A stretch of DNA of 64,000 bases from Taxawa tesnikishii (nom. ined.) (lineage: Eukaryota > Ascomycota > Dothideomycetes > Dothideales). Positions 1 to 11,244 of the stretch are shown here, piece by piece; positions within the stretch are counted from its first letter, which is position 1, and each line of letters begins with the position of its first letter. Where the stretch lies: assembly GCA_030247885.1 (NCBI GenBank), contig JAPDRO010000023.1:372001-436000 (forward strand). The letters are read 5' to 3'. Under the pieces are notes generated by a model. The model was given only the letters and a program-made list of their open reading frames with translations. It had not been told where the DNA came from and did no database searches. A program made the position numbers and the translations under genes.

Positions 1-1135
1 GTCCGTACATCCCGATCCCGGCAACGCCTTGCCCGTGGGGCCGGGAGTTGAGTGGGCTTGAGATTGCCTCCTGCGCGGGGACGCGGGGAAGTAGGGTGGG
101 CTGTTGAACGAGGGACTGATCCAGGCGGGGGCGTCGAAGAAGATGTCGCGGTTGTGTGGGTCGGCGACCACGAGGTCGAAGGGTGTGCTACCACTGCCTA
201 TGACGGTGATGGGACCTGGGATCGTGTGGGTGCCGTTGAAGTGCGTCAGGTAGCCGCGGGAGCGGAGGTCGGAGAGTTGTCTCGAGACGTGGGGGAAGGT
301 GTCGAAGCCGTCGGATTTGATGTCGATGAGCAATACAACCGTTTGTGTGGGGTCTTGCGAGTACAATCCCGTCCAACTCGAGCTGTTGCCGTGGTTGTTG
401 CGTGCGTCGAGGAGCTTGAGAAGTGGGTCGATGTACAGGCTGTGCAGCGTCCGGTTAGGCGTCAGAGAGTCGACTGTGTGGCCGACATAAAGCTCGCCGT
501 CAAAGAGCCAGACGTCTGCTTCGACACCGGTGCAGCCGGTGTGTAGAGCATCAAAGAGGGGTACGGGTTGCTTGTAGTCGTTGTGCGAGTGACAAGGGAT
601 GGGCTTTATGTTCCGCGTGGGATCATCCTTGGAATAAGCTGAGATTCTGGGTTCGAGCCAAGATGGCACGCGGTTGACTGCTCTGACGTAGAGAACGGCA
701 CTTTCGGTCATGGCTATCAGCTGGATGTATGGGATCTAAGACTGGATATCCGTACAGTACGCATGAAGTTGCCACGAGAGCGGTGACAATCAGCAGTCCC
801 GCAGCTTTACATGCTCTCATTTTGATACTTTGCGGCGAAGAGTTTGAGGGAAGCCATGCCGGACGTCTGAGTGGCAGTGTCTGGACCAACCACCGTGGCT
901 GTCCTCTATCCGAGTATCTTGTCGCCGTTCTCAGACGGCCATAGACGCCTAGTTTGTTAAACAGCCTGTTGAGGAGTGATGGCCGTGTCCGGGGAAGTTG
1001 GCTTTCCTCATCCATCATCGAAGCTGGTGCGGCAGCGCTCTCATCGGAAGGCGGGGAGCTCATCCTCAAATCGCTTATTCCAGGTACAGAAGATGCCATC
1101 CTGATTGACGTAGGTACTGCAGGGAAAAGTGCCAT
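1..1135 (-). CDS. AIM6: AIM6-like PLC-type phosphodiesterase, 3' end outside window
   Basis: Resembles fungal Altered inheritance of mitochondria protein 6, a PLC-like (glycerophosphodiester phosphodiesterase-fold) family whose substrate is not established. Exons read 1135-761 and 720-<1. The first exon gives a Ser-rich, basic N-terminus and one hydrophobic segment (around residues 108-125), so a type II membrane anchor is likely. The second exon carries the family hallmarks HSHNDY, PLFDAL, GVEADVWLFDGELYVGH and LTPNRTL, followed by VVLLIDIKSDG. The His-Asn-Asp and Glu-Asp pairs match the expected catalytic and metal-binding residues. The intron (721-760) is only 40 bases, short even for a fungus, but it joins the frames exactly. 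The C-terminus is cut off by the window edge. ATG 1135 was chosen as the first in-frame Met; several later Mets are possible. Confidence 0.8.
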
Positions 1136-2087
1136 GTTGCATATGTCTTACGTCTCTTGGTAAGTTCTGGAGGGACCGTGCAATAAGTAACTTAGAAAGG
1201 CATCAAATTGGAGGAGATTACCAATACTTAAGGTGGAAGTATCCTGCTTGAGGTAGACAAAAGGCGCAAATAAGCTGCGCTAAGTGATCTGCAGAGACCA
1301 AGGAAGCAAGGAGCATGGAGGATTCAATTGGTAAAGGTGGGGTCTTCGTATAAGCCTCGTGTTATAGGCGACTTACCCCCTGTTGATATTTTACAACCCG
1401 CACTTTCATCATAACAGGAGATCATTATACGAGGACACGGCTTAATGCCATGAGGATTGAGAGGAACGGGCGATCTGGAACGGCTGCGTCCTTGTAGGAT
1501 TCGCGGGTAACGAACGCTACAGGAAAGCGTACGCGTTACGAAAGAGGTTAGGGAGTCGATAGAGTATAGCAAAGTCTATGACAGCAGAGCCGTGTAGTGA
1601 TCTCAAGTTTATTTTTCGTGTTGAATAGGAGAAGGCAGATGCAGGTATAGGAAGCGTCAAGCCGATGGCGTCACACAGTGAGATAGACGCCCTTGTTTCT
1701 ACTACCAAATACATCTGTTTCTCAGAACTCCAGCAACAACAACAACAACAACGACAGTGCGATTTATGCACACGCATAGCTAGTCTAGCTATAAACATTG
1801 TCATATTCGCCTCGAGCGGTGATGACCGTGAGAAAGACTACGGTGTTCTGATTCTCGGAAATCCAACAAACAGAGAGAGATGCATGCCATAGTTTACGCT
1901 TGCAAGTCTGTGCTTCATTACTCTGGATGTTTCTCGATGGTCCGTCACAACGTGCTGCCAGCGACTGTCAGAGGACGACACAGCGATCCAAATGTGTGAT
2001 AAGCAAGGTGTAGAAGAAGCGAAGATTACACTAATGCTGTTATATACAAACACAGAGACAAACCAGGCATACATGTACATCAGCAGA
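1136..2087. other. Intergenic, with (CAA)6 microsatellite
   Basis: Region between two 'minus' genes, so it holds the AIM6 promoter and the PPR gene 3' flank. A (CAA)6 tract lies at 1734-1751. No open frame here looks like a known protein. Confidence 0.6.
1734..1751. repeat. (CAA)6 microsatellite
   Basis: Six perfect CAA units in noncoding DNA. Confidence 0.9.
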
Positions 2088-4834
2088 CTACGCTGCCGGC
2101 GCGGCTGCAAGCGGCGACCAAGCCTCCTTCTCACCCTCCACGACCGCCGATCCATTTGAACTAGCAGGTTGCTCATCCCATTCTTCATCTTCATGTTCCC
2201 ACCCTCTCTCCCTTCCCCTCCGACTTCTTTCAACCTCCTCAGCTCTCCTGCCTCTCATCCCCAAACCTCCGTCAGCTCTCGACCTCAACCGTCCCATCGC
2301 TCGTCTTGTAATTTCATTCACCCTCCATCCCTGATCCTGCATCCTCCTAACCGCACCAATCGCGCCATCAGCGTCCTGGACTCCCGCATATCCGTTGATG
2401 AGCGTGTTCCACGAGACCTGGTTGGGTTCGATGCCCTTGTGGCGCATGAAATCCAGCACTTGCTCCGCGGCGTTCATTTTGCCGTGCTTCGTGAAGCCGT
2501 TCAGGAGGATGGACCAGGTCTGCACAGTTGGCGGACTGGGAGTGATCGTGAGGTCTTGCATGGGCGCTTGGTCATCAGGCTTGGGACTGGAGGCGGTGAT
2601 TGGTCTTTGTATGTCCTGGATCACTTCGAGAGCGTGTTGGAGAGTGAATTGGGACTGTGTGAAAGCCATGATGAAAGCATTGGCCACATGGTCCGTTTCG
2701 CAGAGCCGTGTGAAGGGAGACTTGCCCTCGTTGACGCGGTCACGGAAGCGTAGATACAGCGCATAGGCGCTGCGGTCGCCTTGTTGGTAGCTGGAGTCCT
2801 GGTATTGGCGGAGATAGGCATTGAACATGATGCCTATGGCAGCGAGGGTGGGTTCCTGGAGGTTCGCGGTTGAGAGATTCAGCTGCGGAGAGAGAATGCC
2901 AATGGAGCGGAGGGCGCCCGTATGGAAGAGCTGGCTGTAGGCCTCTGCGAGCATGGAGAAAGCGCGGTCCGGGTAGTGGTGGAAGTGATGCAGGTACAGT
3001 GCGTGCAAGATCTCGGTCGCCACGATGGGGGCTTTGAGAATATCGATGCCTTCGATCGCTCGCCGGATCGTCTCGTTGAGAGTCTGGCTGTCTTCGATGG
3101 CGGATTTGCAGCCCTTGAGGAGAATGGCGTGGGTGTATTTATCCGCTTGGATACCGTGCTCAACGAGCGAATTGTAGACCGAGAAGGCGGTTTTTAAGTC
3201 CCCAGCTTCCACAGCGTTCAGCACAAGAATGTTGCAAAGCTGGATGTTGAGCTTGACGCCAAGCGAGACTAGGTTTGAGACGATGCGCAGACTGACGCGA
3301 AGACCGTCGTGCTGCTCGATAGATTTGCGCAAGATGATGGCACAGTTGGATTTGAACTGTTGCGAGTCGATGTCGGCACCTGCAGATGCGGCATCCAAGA
3401 GCACACCCAGGGCTTCCTCAAAATGACCCAGGCGGGCAAGTCGGCCAGAAAATTGAAGCAAGGTCCTCCAGTGAACCTCCACCCGTTGCTCTCTGATCGT
3501 GGTTAGCAGTCTCTGCACCTGCTCAGCTGAACAACGAGGGAGCAACAGGCTCAGAAAGCTGCCAGGTGAGACTAAGGATGGACTGTTAGGTCTCTTGGAC
3601 AGAACGCAGAATAGATCGATCAAGGTGTCGAAAGAGTAACCGTCAGATTCAAGACTACCGTGGCCAAGCCGTGCAGCAAGATACTGCAGTGTATCCGCAA
3701 CCCATGAAGAGGGTGGATATGGCTGGGTGTGTGTAATTTTGAGAAATTTCGGAGCATCTTCCACAGAATTGTGAAGAATCCACTGCATCGAGTGAAGCCA
3801 GAGGGTGCGCCACGGAGTCTTGAAGCGTGACTGGTAGCTTTCGATGTTTGCTGTGTCATCCTCCGTTTCGAGAATCGCTGTAGCCCATTCCTCAGCTTGC
3901 GAATTTAGTATAGGCGTGACATCCTTCAGAGGCTTGCCCTGAAGCTTCGAATCGTACTGGAACTGCAGTCTTGCATGGTTCTTGTTCCATACTGAGGAGT
4001 AGTCGCCGGTTATGAAGATAAGTTCCTCCTCTTGCGGCGCGCCTGTTTCTGCTTCTGGATCCTTGCCTCCCCGACTTTCCGGAACCTTTTCTGTGCCCTC
4101 TTCATTCGCGGTCGAAACACTTTCCCCGTCTTTCCTCCGAACAGGCAGCCTCGCCGGATAGCCAATCTTCACGCTTTTCGGCGGAACATTCTCTGGTCGC
4201 ATAGTCCCTGCTGTCCTTCGCCCCTTCACGATCGCCAAGTGCTTCTGTTTCCTCAGCGCCTCCGTCTTACCCCAAGCATTCTTCTCGGTGGCTTTCCGTT
4301 TCTTCGGGCGTTTCTGCCCGTCTTCAAGCTTTTCCGTGTTTTTGCCTCTTCCAGCTTCCATCTGCGCCGTCAGGGCCTGGATGTTTGCGAGTCTCGAATC
4401 CAGCGTAGGCGTTCCATGGCTGCTTTGATCTTGTACTGAACTTGCATGATAACCCACATCATCTGTTGTCGAATCGGTGCCCGCTATCGCATTTTGGTAC
4501 CATTGCCGTGCAAGCTCTCCTCGACTGGTGGCTGGTGGTTCCCTTGGCGCAGGCGATCGTCTCCTTGAGCCTTGAGCTACTCTGGAATAGCATCTCTGAT
4601 GGGATCTTCCATTTTTGACATCCTGACCACCCTTGAAGCAACCACTCTTCAACGATCCATGTTCTTCAACTTTTTGGGTCCATCCCTTCTCTTTCCACCT
4701 GCCGCGGCGCTGTAGCTCCGCCGCGACTGCGGCCCGTATAGCCATGGGTAGAAGACCCTCGGAGCCAGAAAGGGGAGGGTGGGTAGTTCAGCTTCGGCCA
4801 CAAGCTTGGCGGTGTGAAGTGAGCATGGTGGCAT
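2088..4834 (-). CDS. Mitochondrial pentatricopeptide repeat (PPR) protein, frame change near N-terminus
   Basis: Helical-repeat RNA-binding protein, probably acting in mitochondrial RNA processing or translation. The body frame (4745-2088) contains PPR units; the clearest lie near the C-terminus, with TWSILLNGFTKHGKMNAAE and SWNTLINGYAGVQDADGAIG about 35 residues apart, and weaker units upstream. The tail is Arg/Glu-rich. The likely true start is ATG 4834 in another frame: it gives a good mitochondrial presequence (Arg-rich, ending RRSYSAAAGGKRR) that runs to about 4672 and then needs one extra base to enter the body frame. A run of five T (4671-4675, plus strand) sits exactly there. With one base added the total is 2748 bases, about 915 residues. 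The gene is divergent from Cwf18, with 269 bases between the starts. Which RNA it binds is unknown. Confidence 0.8.
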
Positions 4835-5103
4835 AGGCGGATGATGATTACTGCGCCGTCATACTCGTAACATATACAATGAAGGTGAGTTGTCGCGGTT
4901 GAAGATGGACGGGGAACTTTTCCAGATGCATGTGGCCTGTGCGCAACCGGCATCTCACCTCCGTCTTCCCTCCGCAAGGAAACCATTCACGGGCACGACC
5001 ACGGAGCATTCAGCACCATACCACAATAAAAGCGCTTTTCGGTTCGCCTCACATACCGCAAAGGACCCAGGGAAGATAAATTTGCGCAGACGTCGTCACA
5101 ACC

Positions 5104-5736
5104 ATGTCCGCCTCGGCGCTTTCAGCCGCGACACAAGACCGCAAAGCGCGTCTCGCCCAACTAAAGTCTCTCAAGCGCAAACAACCCGACAGCTACCAAG
5201 AAGCCGATGAATCTGCCCTTCCACCACGCTCACCCAAGTCACCGCGACGCTCTGCTTCTCCTTCTGCGCAGCCCAAATCCACGGACCAGTACCTCTCAGG
5301 ACGAAACTACGATCCACTAACGCGCGGGCCGAAACTCGGGTTCGAAGGCGCACCGAACGCCAATGCAGAGACGCTAGAGAAGAAGGCGGCGGAGTTAGCT
5401 GAGCAGACACGGCAGCAAGCCTTGGAGGAAGCAGCAGAGGATGCGCCGTTGGATCTGTTCAAGCTGCAGCCGAAGAAGCCGAATTGGGATCTCAAGCGTG
5501 ATCTTGAGAGGAAGATGGAAGTGCTGAATGTGAGGACAGAGAATGCGATTGCGAGGTTGGTGAGGGAAAGGATTGCGTCGCAGAAGAAGCCGTCGGGAGG
5601 AGCAGGTGGGGAGGGTGAGGATGTAGGCATGGAGGGGACGACATTGGCGGAAGCGACGAACGTCCGGGAGAGGGAGGATGAGGAGGATACGAGAAGGGAA
5701 AACGAAGCGATTGAGGAGATGTTGGATGGAAGCTGA
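5104..5736 (+). CDS. cwf18: Pre-mRNA splicing factor Cwf18 (CCDC12 family)
   Basis: Small spliceosome component of the Cdc5/NineTeen-associated group, acting in the nucleus. The 210-residue single-exon protein has a Lys/Arg-rich coiled-coil start (ARLAQLKSLKRKQ), a Ser/Pro-rich linker (residues about 38-60), the conserved middle RNYDPLTRGPKLGFEGAP, and a helical C-terminal half with LFKLQPKKPNWDLKRDLERK, the signature of the Cwf18/CCDC12 family, followed by an acidic tail. Length is typical. The ATG is preceded by CACAACC, a good fungal start context. No frame problem. Confidence 0.92.
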   Translation: MSASALSAATQDRKARLAQLKSLKRKQPDSYQEADESALPPRSPKSPRRSASPSAQPKSTDQYLSGRNYDPLTRGPKLGFEGAPNANAETLEKKAAELAEQTRQQALEEAAEDAPLDLFKLQPKKPNWDLKRDLERKMEVLNVRTENAIARLVRERIASQKKPSGGAGGEGEDVGMEGTTLAEATNVREREDEEDTRRENEAIEEMLDGS

Positions 5737-7556
5737 AGGAAGGAAAGACCTCTTTGTTGCCATTGAGGAACTTGATGATCTAGGGATTGTTCCAAGCAGG
5801 CACTGAGGCGAGGTCGCCACATGAAGCCATGTCCTGACATTGGATGGTGTCGAGGCGGAAGATTGTCAGGCGAGACGTACGGCTTGCAATATCCGTTCCT
5901 CTACCGGATCACAGTTGTCTCATGTCCATCCACATACTACACACGCAGAGACTGTAACGTTCTCTGACAAACACATTGTACGAAATGACTATACAATACA
6001 GAGAACGAAGAAGCTTATGCTGGCGCAGTTTGACACACTTGCGCACTTCTCGGTCTCTACTAGCTTACCGCCTTTGTCAGCCTGTTTTAGGTTCTGCGTC
6101 ATTACTGCCGCCTGCCGCTGCATACCACGTTCGCGCACAGCTCGCTACATCCTTCGGAGAAAGGACTAGACGTTGAACCGTTGCCCAAGCATCCGAGTTG
6201 CTGTTCGTTTTGCTCGCCGCACGCTGGCCCTATTGATAGCACCCAGCTAATCGTACCCTCTATCGCTCACTCTTCCGACCCTGACTTATAGTCCAGTTGG
6301 TGCCCGTTAAGAGAGCGATAGAGGGCGATACGCATTTAGTACTCTGTCCAAGTCTAATCGAAGCTCTTCTGTGCATGTTGAGAACGAAAAGAGGCGATGG
6401 CCGAAAGGAAGCAATGAGCTTAGACCGGAATTTGAGCTCTTTGGTCAAGATGCGTCAAGCGTGAGAAGAAAAGTAGAGGATATGTGTTGACAAACGGTGG
6501 GGATGAGAATGCGGCCACAGAAAATGCGTTCACGCGAGAGTCTGCCAGTGCTGATCGACTGACTGCTACTGCTGTTCCAAGGTAGCAGCATCATCAACCT
6601 GTCCGCTTACAGAAACCCCACGCTGATACGCACAATGCTGTGCTTGACCCTACCACTCAGCCGTAGCTCTAGGGGCAAAGAGCGATGCCTCTGTTGGTTC
6701 AGGAAACAAAGACAAGCTTTTGCGACCGATGAAGTCACCAAAGACAACCTCTCTTTTGCTGGATAGGAAATTGAACTTGCTTGCCGTGGAATCGCAATCC
6801 AATGGAAACAGGAAAGAAAGGAATATCACACACAAATGGTTAAGCCCTTTCCCAACGATAACTCCTTCCCTGGAGCCGCTCACTCTTTGTTTTGCGCAGC
6901 TCTTCTCTGCAAGGGTGAAGAGTCTCGGAAGCTGCTGCCTTAGGGGCGACAACGTCCTCTGCACCCTCCTGGATCACGTCGAAATGGTGTTTTCAATAGT
7001 CAACCAGTATGCAAGTCGAAAACATATCCTGCAACGGTGTCTGCGAAGAATTTTACATATATGGTCCCCCAATTTCCTGGCCCCGTCCCTCTTCTGGCCC
7101 TTGTCATCCGTGGAGGCGTTCGTGGCCATTTCTCCGCTTGATGGTATATTGCAAGTCAAGAGCATGTTCCCAGGGACGAAAGACGTTGGCAGAGACGACT
7201 CCGCGATGCCCGGCATTTCTGGGCCTCGGCATGACGGCAATGGTTCGTGGGGAAGAAGTGAACCCGATGTCGGCTTGGCATACATGACATGAACATTCAT
7301 CTTCCCTTCGTCCAGCATTCCTCTCGCGTTTCTCATCAGCAGAGCAGTCATACGGAAGCGTTTTGCACTGAGTTCTCTGGTACTGTTTCAGCCACCCGGC
7401 CACTGGAAACCCCGAGATTCGGACGAATATTCACGACTTAGGTACTCCGGCTTACCAACGTCGTTCTGAGCGAGTGCTAGTATAAGAGCGGGACATCCAC
7501 AGGGGTACAAGCAGGGCAGAAGTGTCTATTAGCAAAGCTCCAATACGTCCATTGAG
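5737..7556. other. Long intergenic stretch, no supported gene
   Basis: About 1.8 kb. Overlapping open frames up to 190 codons exist on both strands (e.g. 6720-7292 plus, TTG-initiated), but none shows domains, typical splice structure or a good start. A 13-base perfect inverted repeat (6256-6268 and 6313-6325) is the only structure noted. The distal part should hold the 2-methylisocitrate lyase promoter. Confidence 0.5.
6256..6325. repeat. 13-bp inverted repeat with 44-base spacer
   Basis: CCCTCTATCGCTC at 6256-6268 is exactly mirrored as GAGCGATAGAGGG at 6313-6325. Noncoding context; function unknown. Confidence 0.7.
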
Positions 7557-9527
7557 ATGCGTCGCGCTGCCACTCATTGCATAAGGCGCCGCTGGCCCGC
7601 CAAACTCCACGCATATACCCCAGCCACTTCACGGCCCATATCGTACGGTGCAGGCCATATGACCGGCAACCTTTCTCCAGTAGAACCACCAATTCCTTCG
7701 AACAAGCCTGGCGAATCCTTCCAGCTGTTGTCCACGGAGGAGAAGGCTGCAGGATCGGAAGATGCTCTTTTCGACGCACAAGTTCAGCAGGTGAAGGATT
7801 GGTGGGCAACACCGAGATATGAGGGCATCAAAAGGCCATACTCCGCGGAGGATGTGGTCAGCAAGAGGGGAACTCTACCGCAGACATACCCCTCGTCACT
7901 CATGGCGCGAAAGCTGTTCAACCTGTTCGAGGAGAGGGCTGCGAAGGGGGAGCCTGTACATACCAGTATGTTAGCCACTCAATGCATATCAATCGCGTAT
8001 TCCGAACTGCGGCTGAACTATGTGTTGTACAGTGGGTGCTATTGATCCTGTGCAAATGACCCAGCAAGCTCCGCATCAGGAGGTTCTTTATATTTCTGGC
8101 TGGGCATGTTCATCAGTACTCACCAGCACCAATGAAGTGTCGCCAGATTTTGGTGACTACCCATACAACACTGTCCCAAACCAAGTGCAGCGTCTTTTCA
8201 AGGCCCAACAACTCCATGACCGTAAGAACTTTGACAGCAGGAGAAAGATGTCCGCAGAGGAAAGGGCAAAGACACCGTACATTGACTACATGAGACCCAT
8301 CATTGCGGATGGTGATACTGGGTAAGACGATTGCGTCTTACAGTTCGGACACACGAGCTGACAGCTGTTCTCAGTCATGGTGGTCTCTCCGCTGTTATGA
8401 AGCTTGCTAAGCTGTTCGCGGAGAACGGTGCTGCAGCTGTTCACTTCGAAGATCAGCTGCATGGCGGCAAGAAGTGTGGCCACCTTGCCGGTAAGGTGCT
8501 GGTCCCTACAGGCGAGCACATCAACCGTCTTGTCGCTGCACGTTTTCAATGGGACATGATGGGCGGTGAGAACCTCGTCATCGCCCGCACCGACGCGGAG
8601 AGCGGAAAACTACTCAGCAGTGCCATCGATGCCCGCGACCATGAGTACATCCTCGGTCTGACCGAAAACGTCGAACCCTTGGCCGAGACGCTTCAGATCA
8701 TGGAGATGGAGGGTGCAGCCGGCGCCGAAATCGATGCGTTTGAAGCGAAGTGGGTGAAGGACCACAAGATGGTGACGTTCGACGAAGCGGTGATTGCGCA
8801 TATCAAGGCGCAATCTTCGGATACGAACAAAGTCTCCAAGTACGAGCAGGAGATTGCTAAGAACCGTAACCTGCCATTGAACCGTCGCCGTCAGCTCGCG
8901 GCTTCCATTGCCGGTTCGCCTGTGCAGTTCTCTTGGGATACGCCGAGGACGAGAGAGGCTTCTACCACTACCGCGCTGGCGTGCCTGCGGCCACGAAGCG
9001 TGCGATCGCTTTCGGGCCATATGCTGATCTCCTCTGGCTCGAAACTGGATCAGCTTCGGTGGAGAAGGCCGCCGGCTTTGCCAGGGAGATCCGCGCTGCA
9101 TATCCAGGCAAGAAACTCGTGTATAACCTGTCCCCTTCGTTCAACTGGATGGGCCACGGCTTCAGCCCCGAGCAACTCAAGAACTTCATCTGGGACCTGG
9201 GCAAGGAAGGGTTCGTGTTGCAGCTCATCTCGCTCGCCGGCATCCACAGTACCGCGACGATCACGAAGGAGCTGGCGGAGAAGTACAAGACCGATGGAAT
9301 GTTGGCCTACGTGGAGCTGGTGCAGAAGAGGGAGAGAGAGTTGGGCGTTGATGTGCTGACGCACCAGAAGTGGAGTGGAGCACAGTATATGGATGGCATC
9401 TTGGGAGCGATTCAGAGCGGAAGTTCGGGAAGCAAGAGTATGGGCGAGGGAAACACGGAAGGATGTAAGTGTGCTGCAACTGTTGGTCGCAAAACGTGTA
9501 CTAATCCATTCAACAGCTTTCCACTAA
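7557..9527 (+). CDS. mcl1: Mitochondrial 2-methylisocitrate lyase (methylcitrate cycle), one frame change
   Basis: Cleaves 2-methylisocitrate to pyruvate and succinate in the mitochondrial methylcitrate cycle, which detoxifies propionyl-CoA. Exons 7557-7965, 8033-8321, 8375-9464 and 9517-9527; introns of 67, 53 and 52 bases have clean GT-AG ends. An Arg-rich presequence is followed by the isocitrate lyase fold: SGWACSS, IADGDTGHGG across intron 2, and the catalytic loop [23 protein letters not shown] after the loop is typical of the methylisocitrate rather than the glyoxysomal isocitrate lyase branch. C-terminal NLSPSFNW and [16 protein letters not shown] are intact. The frame breaks between SWDTPRTRE and GFYHYRAG at about 8957-8958, where a G appears to be missing (GG instead of GGG). 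With one base added the CDS is 1800 bases, 599 residues, usual for the family. Confidence 0.93.
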
Positions 9528-9836
9528 ACCTGGCCCATGTATATCTATGTGTTCATATAAACACGGAAAAGTCCGTTATCACGCAAATCCTAAGATGGGT
9601 CGCTCACACTTGTGACCCGGATGGAAGTTATGAACCAGGGAAAGCCGTAACCTAAACCATAGATTTGCTTAACCCACTTTAGGCTGACAGGATATCAAAG
9701 GCTTAAGTACCCGTCGATATCTCGCGGTCTTCAGATTTTTCTTCTCTCCACATCTCATCACAACCCTCGAAGCCTCATATAACATTATATCAACAGACGA
9801 AGACCACACAGCTTTACCAGCACCATATCACAAACC
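9528..9836. other. Intergenic
   Basis: 3' flank of the lyase and 5' flank of the next gene. Nothing recognisable. Confidence 0.5.
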
Positions 9837-10601
9837 ATGGCCTCCACCACGCCACCTAACTCGCCTCCTCCGAAGCGGGCCGTCAAACACCACCTCCAGC
9901 CAGCGTCCTCAACACCACCCTCCTCCGCCCAGTCACAGACCATCAAAAGTCGTAAGCGCCCTAGGGAGTCTCACATCCAGCCTTATCCAGAAGATTCCCC
10001 ACATCGGGCAGTGCCCACATCTCCACCGGACACCAAACGTCGGCACCAAGCACCGCCCGCGACCCCACCCTCGACGACCCAACCTCCGCCTATCGAAAGC
10101 CGCGAGCGTGGCGAGGAAGCCATCAACCAACCGATCCCAGCGGCATTCCACCCTCAGCAGCCGCGCACACGCAGCGCGGGCCGCGGCTTCGTCGTCGCCA
10201 AGAAGCGTCTCGCCAACGGCGATGCCTTCCTCGAAAAGCGCGAGTACGTGCTCCAGACGTCCCGCGACACGTACTCGCGGTACCACGGGGGCGAGCTGGT
10301 CAACCAGCTCACGGACCGCGACGTGCGCTTCTCGCAGCAACATCCCGAGCGCGACGGCGGCGTGAGGTACGAACTCGAGCGCCTTGGGCGATGCGCGGAA
10401 TGGCGGGCGGCGCGGGGATGTGCGGAGCTGTTCTTGCTGCGGACCACGATGCCGCTGCAGCGGTATTGCGGGGGCAGGAGGGTCGAGATTGCGAGGGAGA
10501 CGGTGATCAGAGGTGAGGATGACAGGATCGGGGATAGGATGAGGAAGGTTGTTGGGGGAGGCGGGGGTGCAGAGTATGGTGGGACGGAGAAGGGAGGGTG
10601 A
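9837..10601 (+). CDS. Hypothetical protein with Pro-rich N-terminus
   Basis: Not recognised. The 254-codon frame begins in a good context (ACAAACCATGG). Residues 1-110 are low-complexity, rich in Pro, Ser and Thr with basic clusters (KSRKRPRE, DTKRRHQ), suggesting disorder and possible nuclear localisation. Residues 115-200 look folded, with Arg, Glu and aromatics (GRGFVVAKKRLANGDAF, SRDTYSRYHGGELVNQL). The end is Gly-rich. A GTGAGT at 10600 overlaps the stop, so a further exon downstream is possible. Codon use is GC-rich like its neighbours. The antisense frame is also open but has no recognisable features. Confidence 0.5.
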   Translation: MASTTPPNSPPPKRAVKHHLQPASSTPPSSAQSQTIKSRKRPRESHIQPYPEDSPHRAVPTSPPDTKRRHQAPPATPPSTTQPPPIESRERGEEAINQPIPAAFHPQQPRTRSAGRGFVVAKKRLANGDAFLEKREYVLQTSRDTYSRYHGGELVNQLTDRDVRFSQQHPERDGGVRYELERLGRCAEWRAARGCAELFLLRTTMPLQRYCGGRRVEIARETVIRGEDDRIGDRMRKVVGGGGGAEYGGTEKGG

Positions 10602-11244
10602 GTGATCGTGGCCGGACACCACGGCAGGAGCCGGAACCCTGGCTGAAGCACGTGCTGGAAGAGACTGCTCAGGAGCGCGCATTCAACAGTGGGTTGATCT
10701 GATTCGGAACGGCTGTTGTTAGGGCTTAGCGTGGCGTTCTGGTGAGTGGACGTTCGGTGTGTACTTGTTGTGTGGCATACGCTGGGCTAGCCAGTGGATA
10801 GTGATCAGATGAGAGTACCGTCATCCCCAATGCTCCCTTTGGATGAATGCAGCTGACTCGTAATAACGCACTGCTGGCCAGTTTTGCGTGAACATTGGGA
10901 ACACTACTTGTTATCATTCTTTGTGCTGCCGGCTTCAAAGGGGTCCGTCGAAAATGACAACAGCTTCTATACGTTCTCGAGCGGTGATCCACACAGCCAA
11001 AGGAGTGTAGTCCCAAGTCGGCGGAAATTCCACAATACCTGCATACAGTTCGCATTGAACGGATGCACGCAAGCTGTGAGCGCCGGCGGTACTTGCGAAC
11101 AGCCCTTGGATATTCAAGTCTCGATACCTTAGCATTCAAAACCATGCAGAGAAAAGCCTCTGACTTACGATAGCACCAACGAAGTTAACCTTCAACTTAT
11201 GAGAACAGTACTTTTCGTTATTATTTACAGTCCTTCCGTGCCAT
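10602..11244. other. Intergenic between convergent genes
   Basis: Between the ends of the hypothetical gene and chorismate synthase. No supported gene. Confidence 0.5.

Noticed and set aside
6720-7292. 190-codon plus-strand frame
   Set aside because: Begins at TTG, overlaps open frames on the other strand, and shows no domain or codon bias like the neighbours.
8331-9359. Treating methylisocitrate lyase as a pseudogene
   Set aside because: Only one base is off, all motifs are intact, and the same kind of shift affects essential genes nearby.
9933-10682. 249-codon minus-strand frame opposite the hypothetical gene
   Set aside because: The plus-strand frame has the better start context and a structured middle; the minus frame looks like a GC-driven shadow, though this is the least certain rejection.
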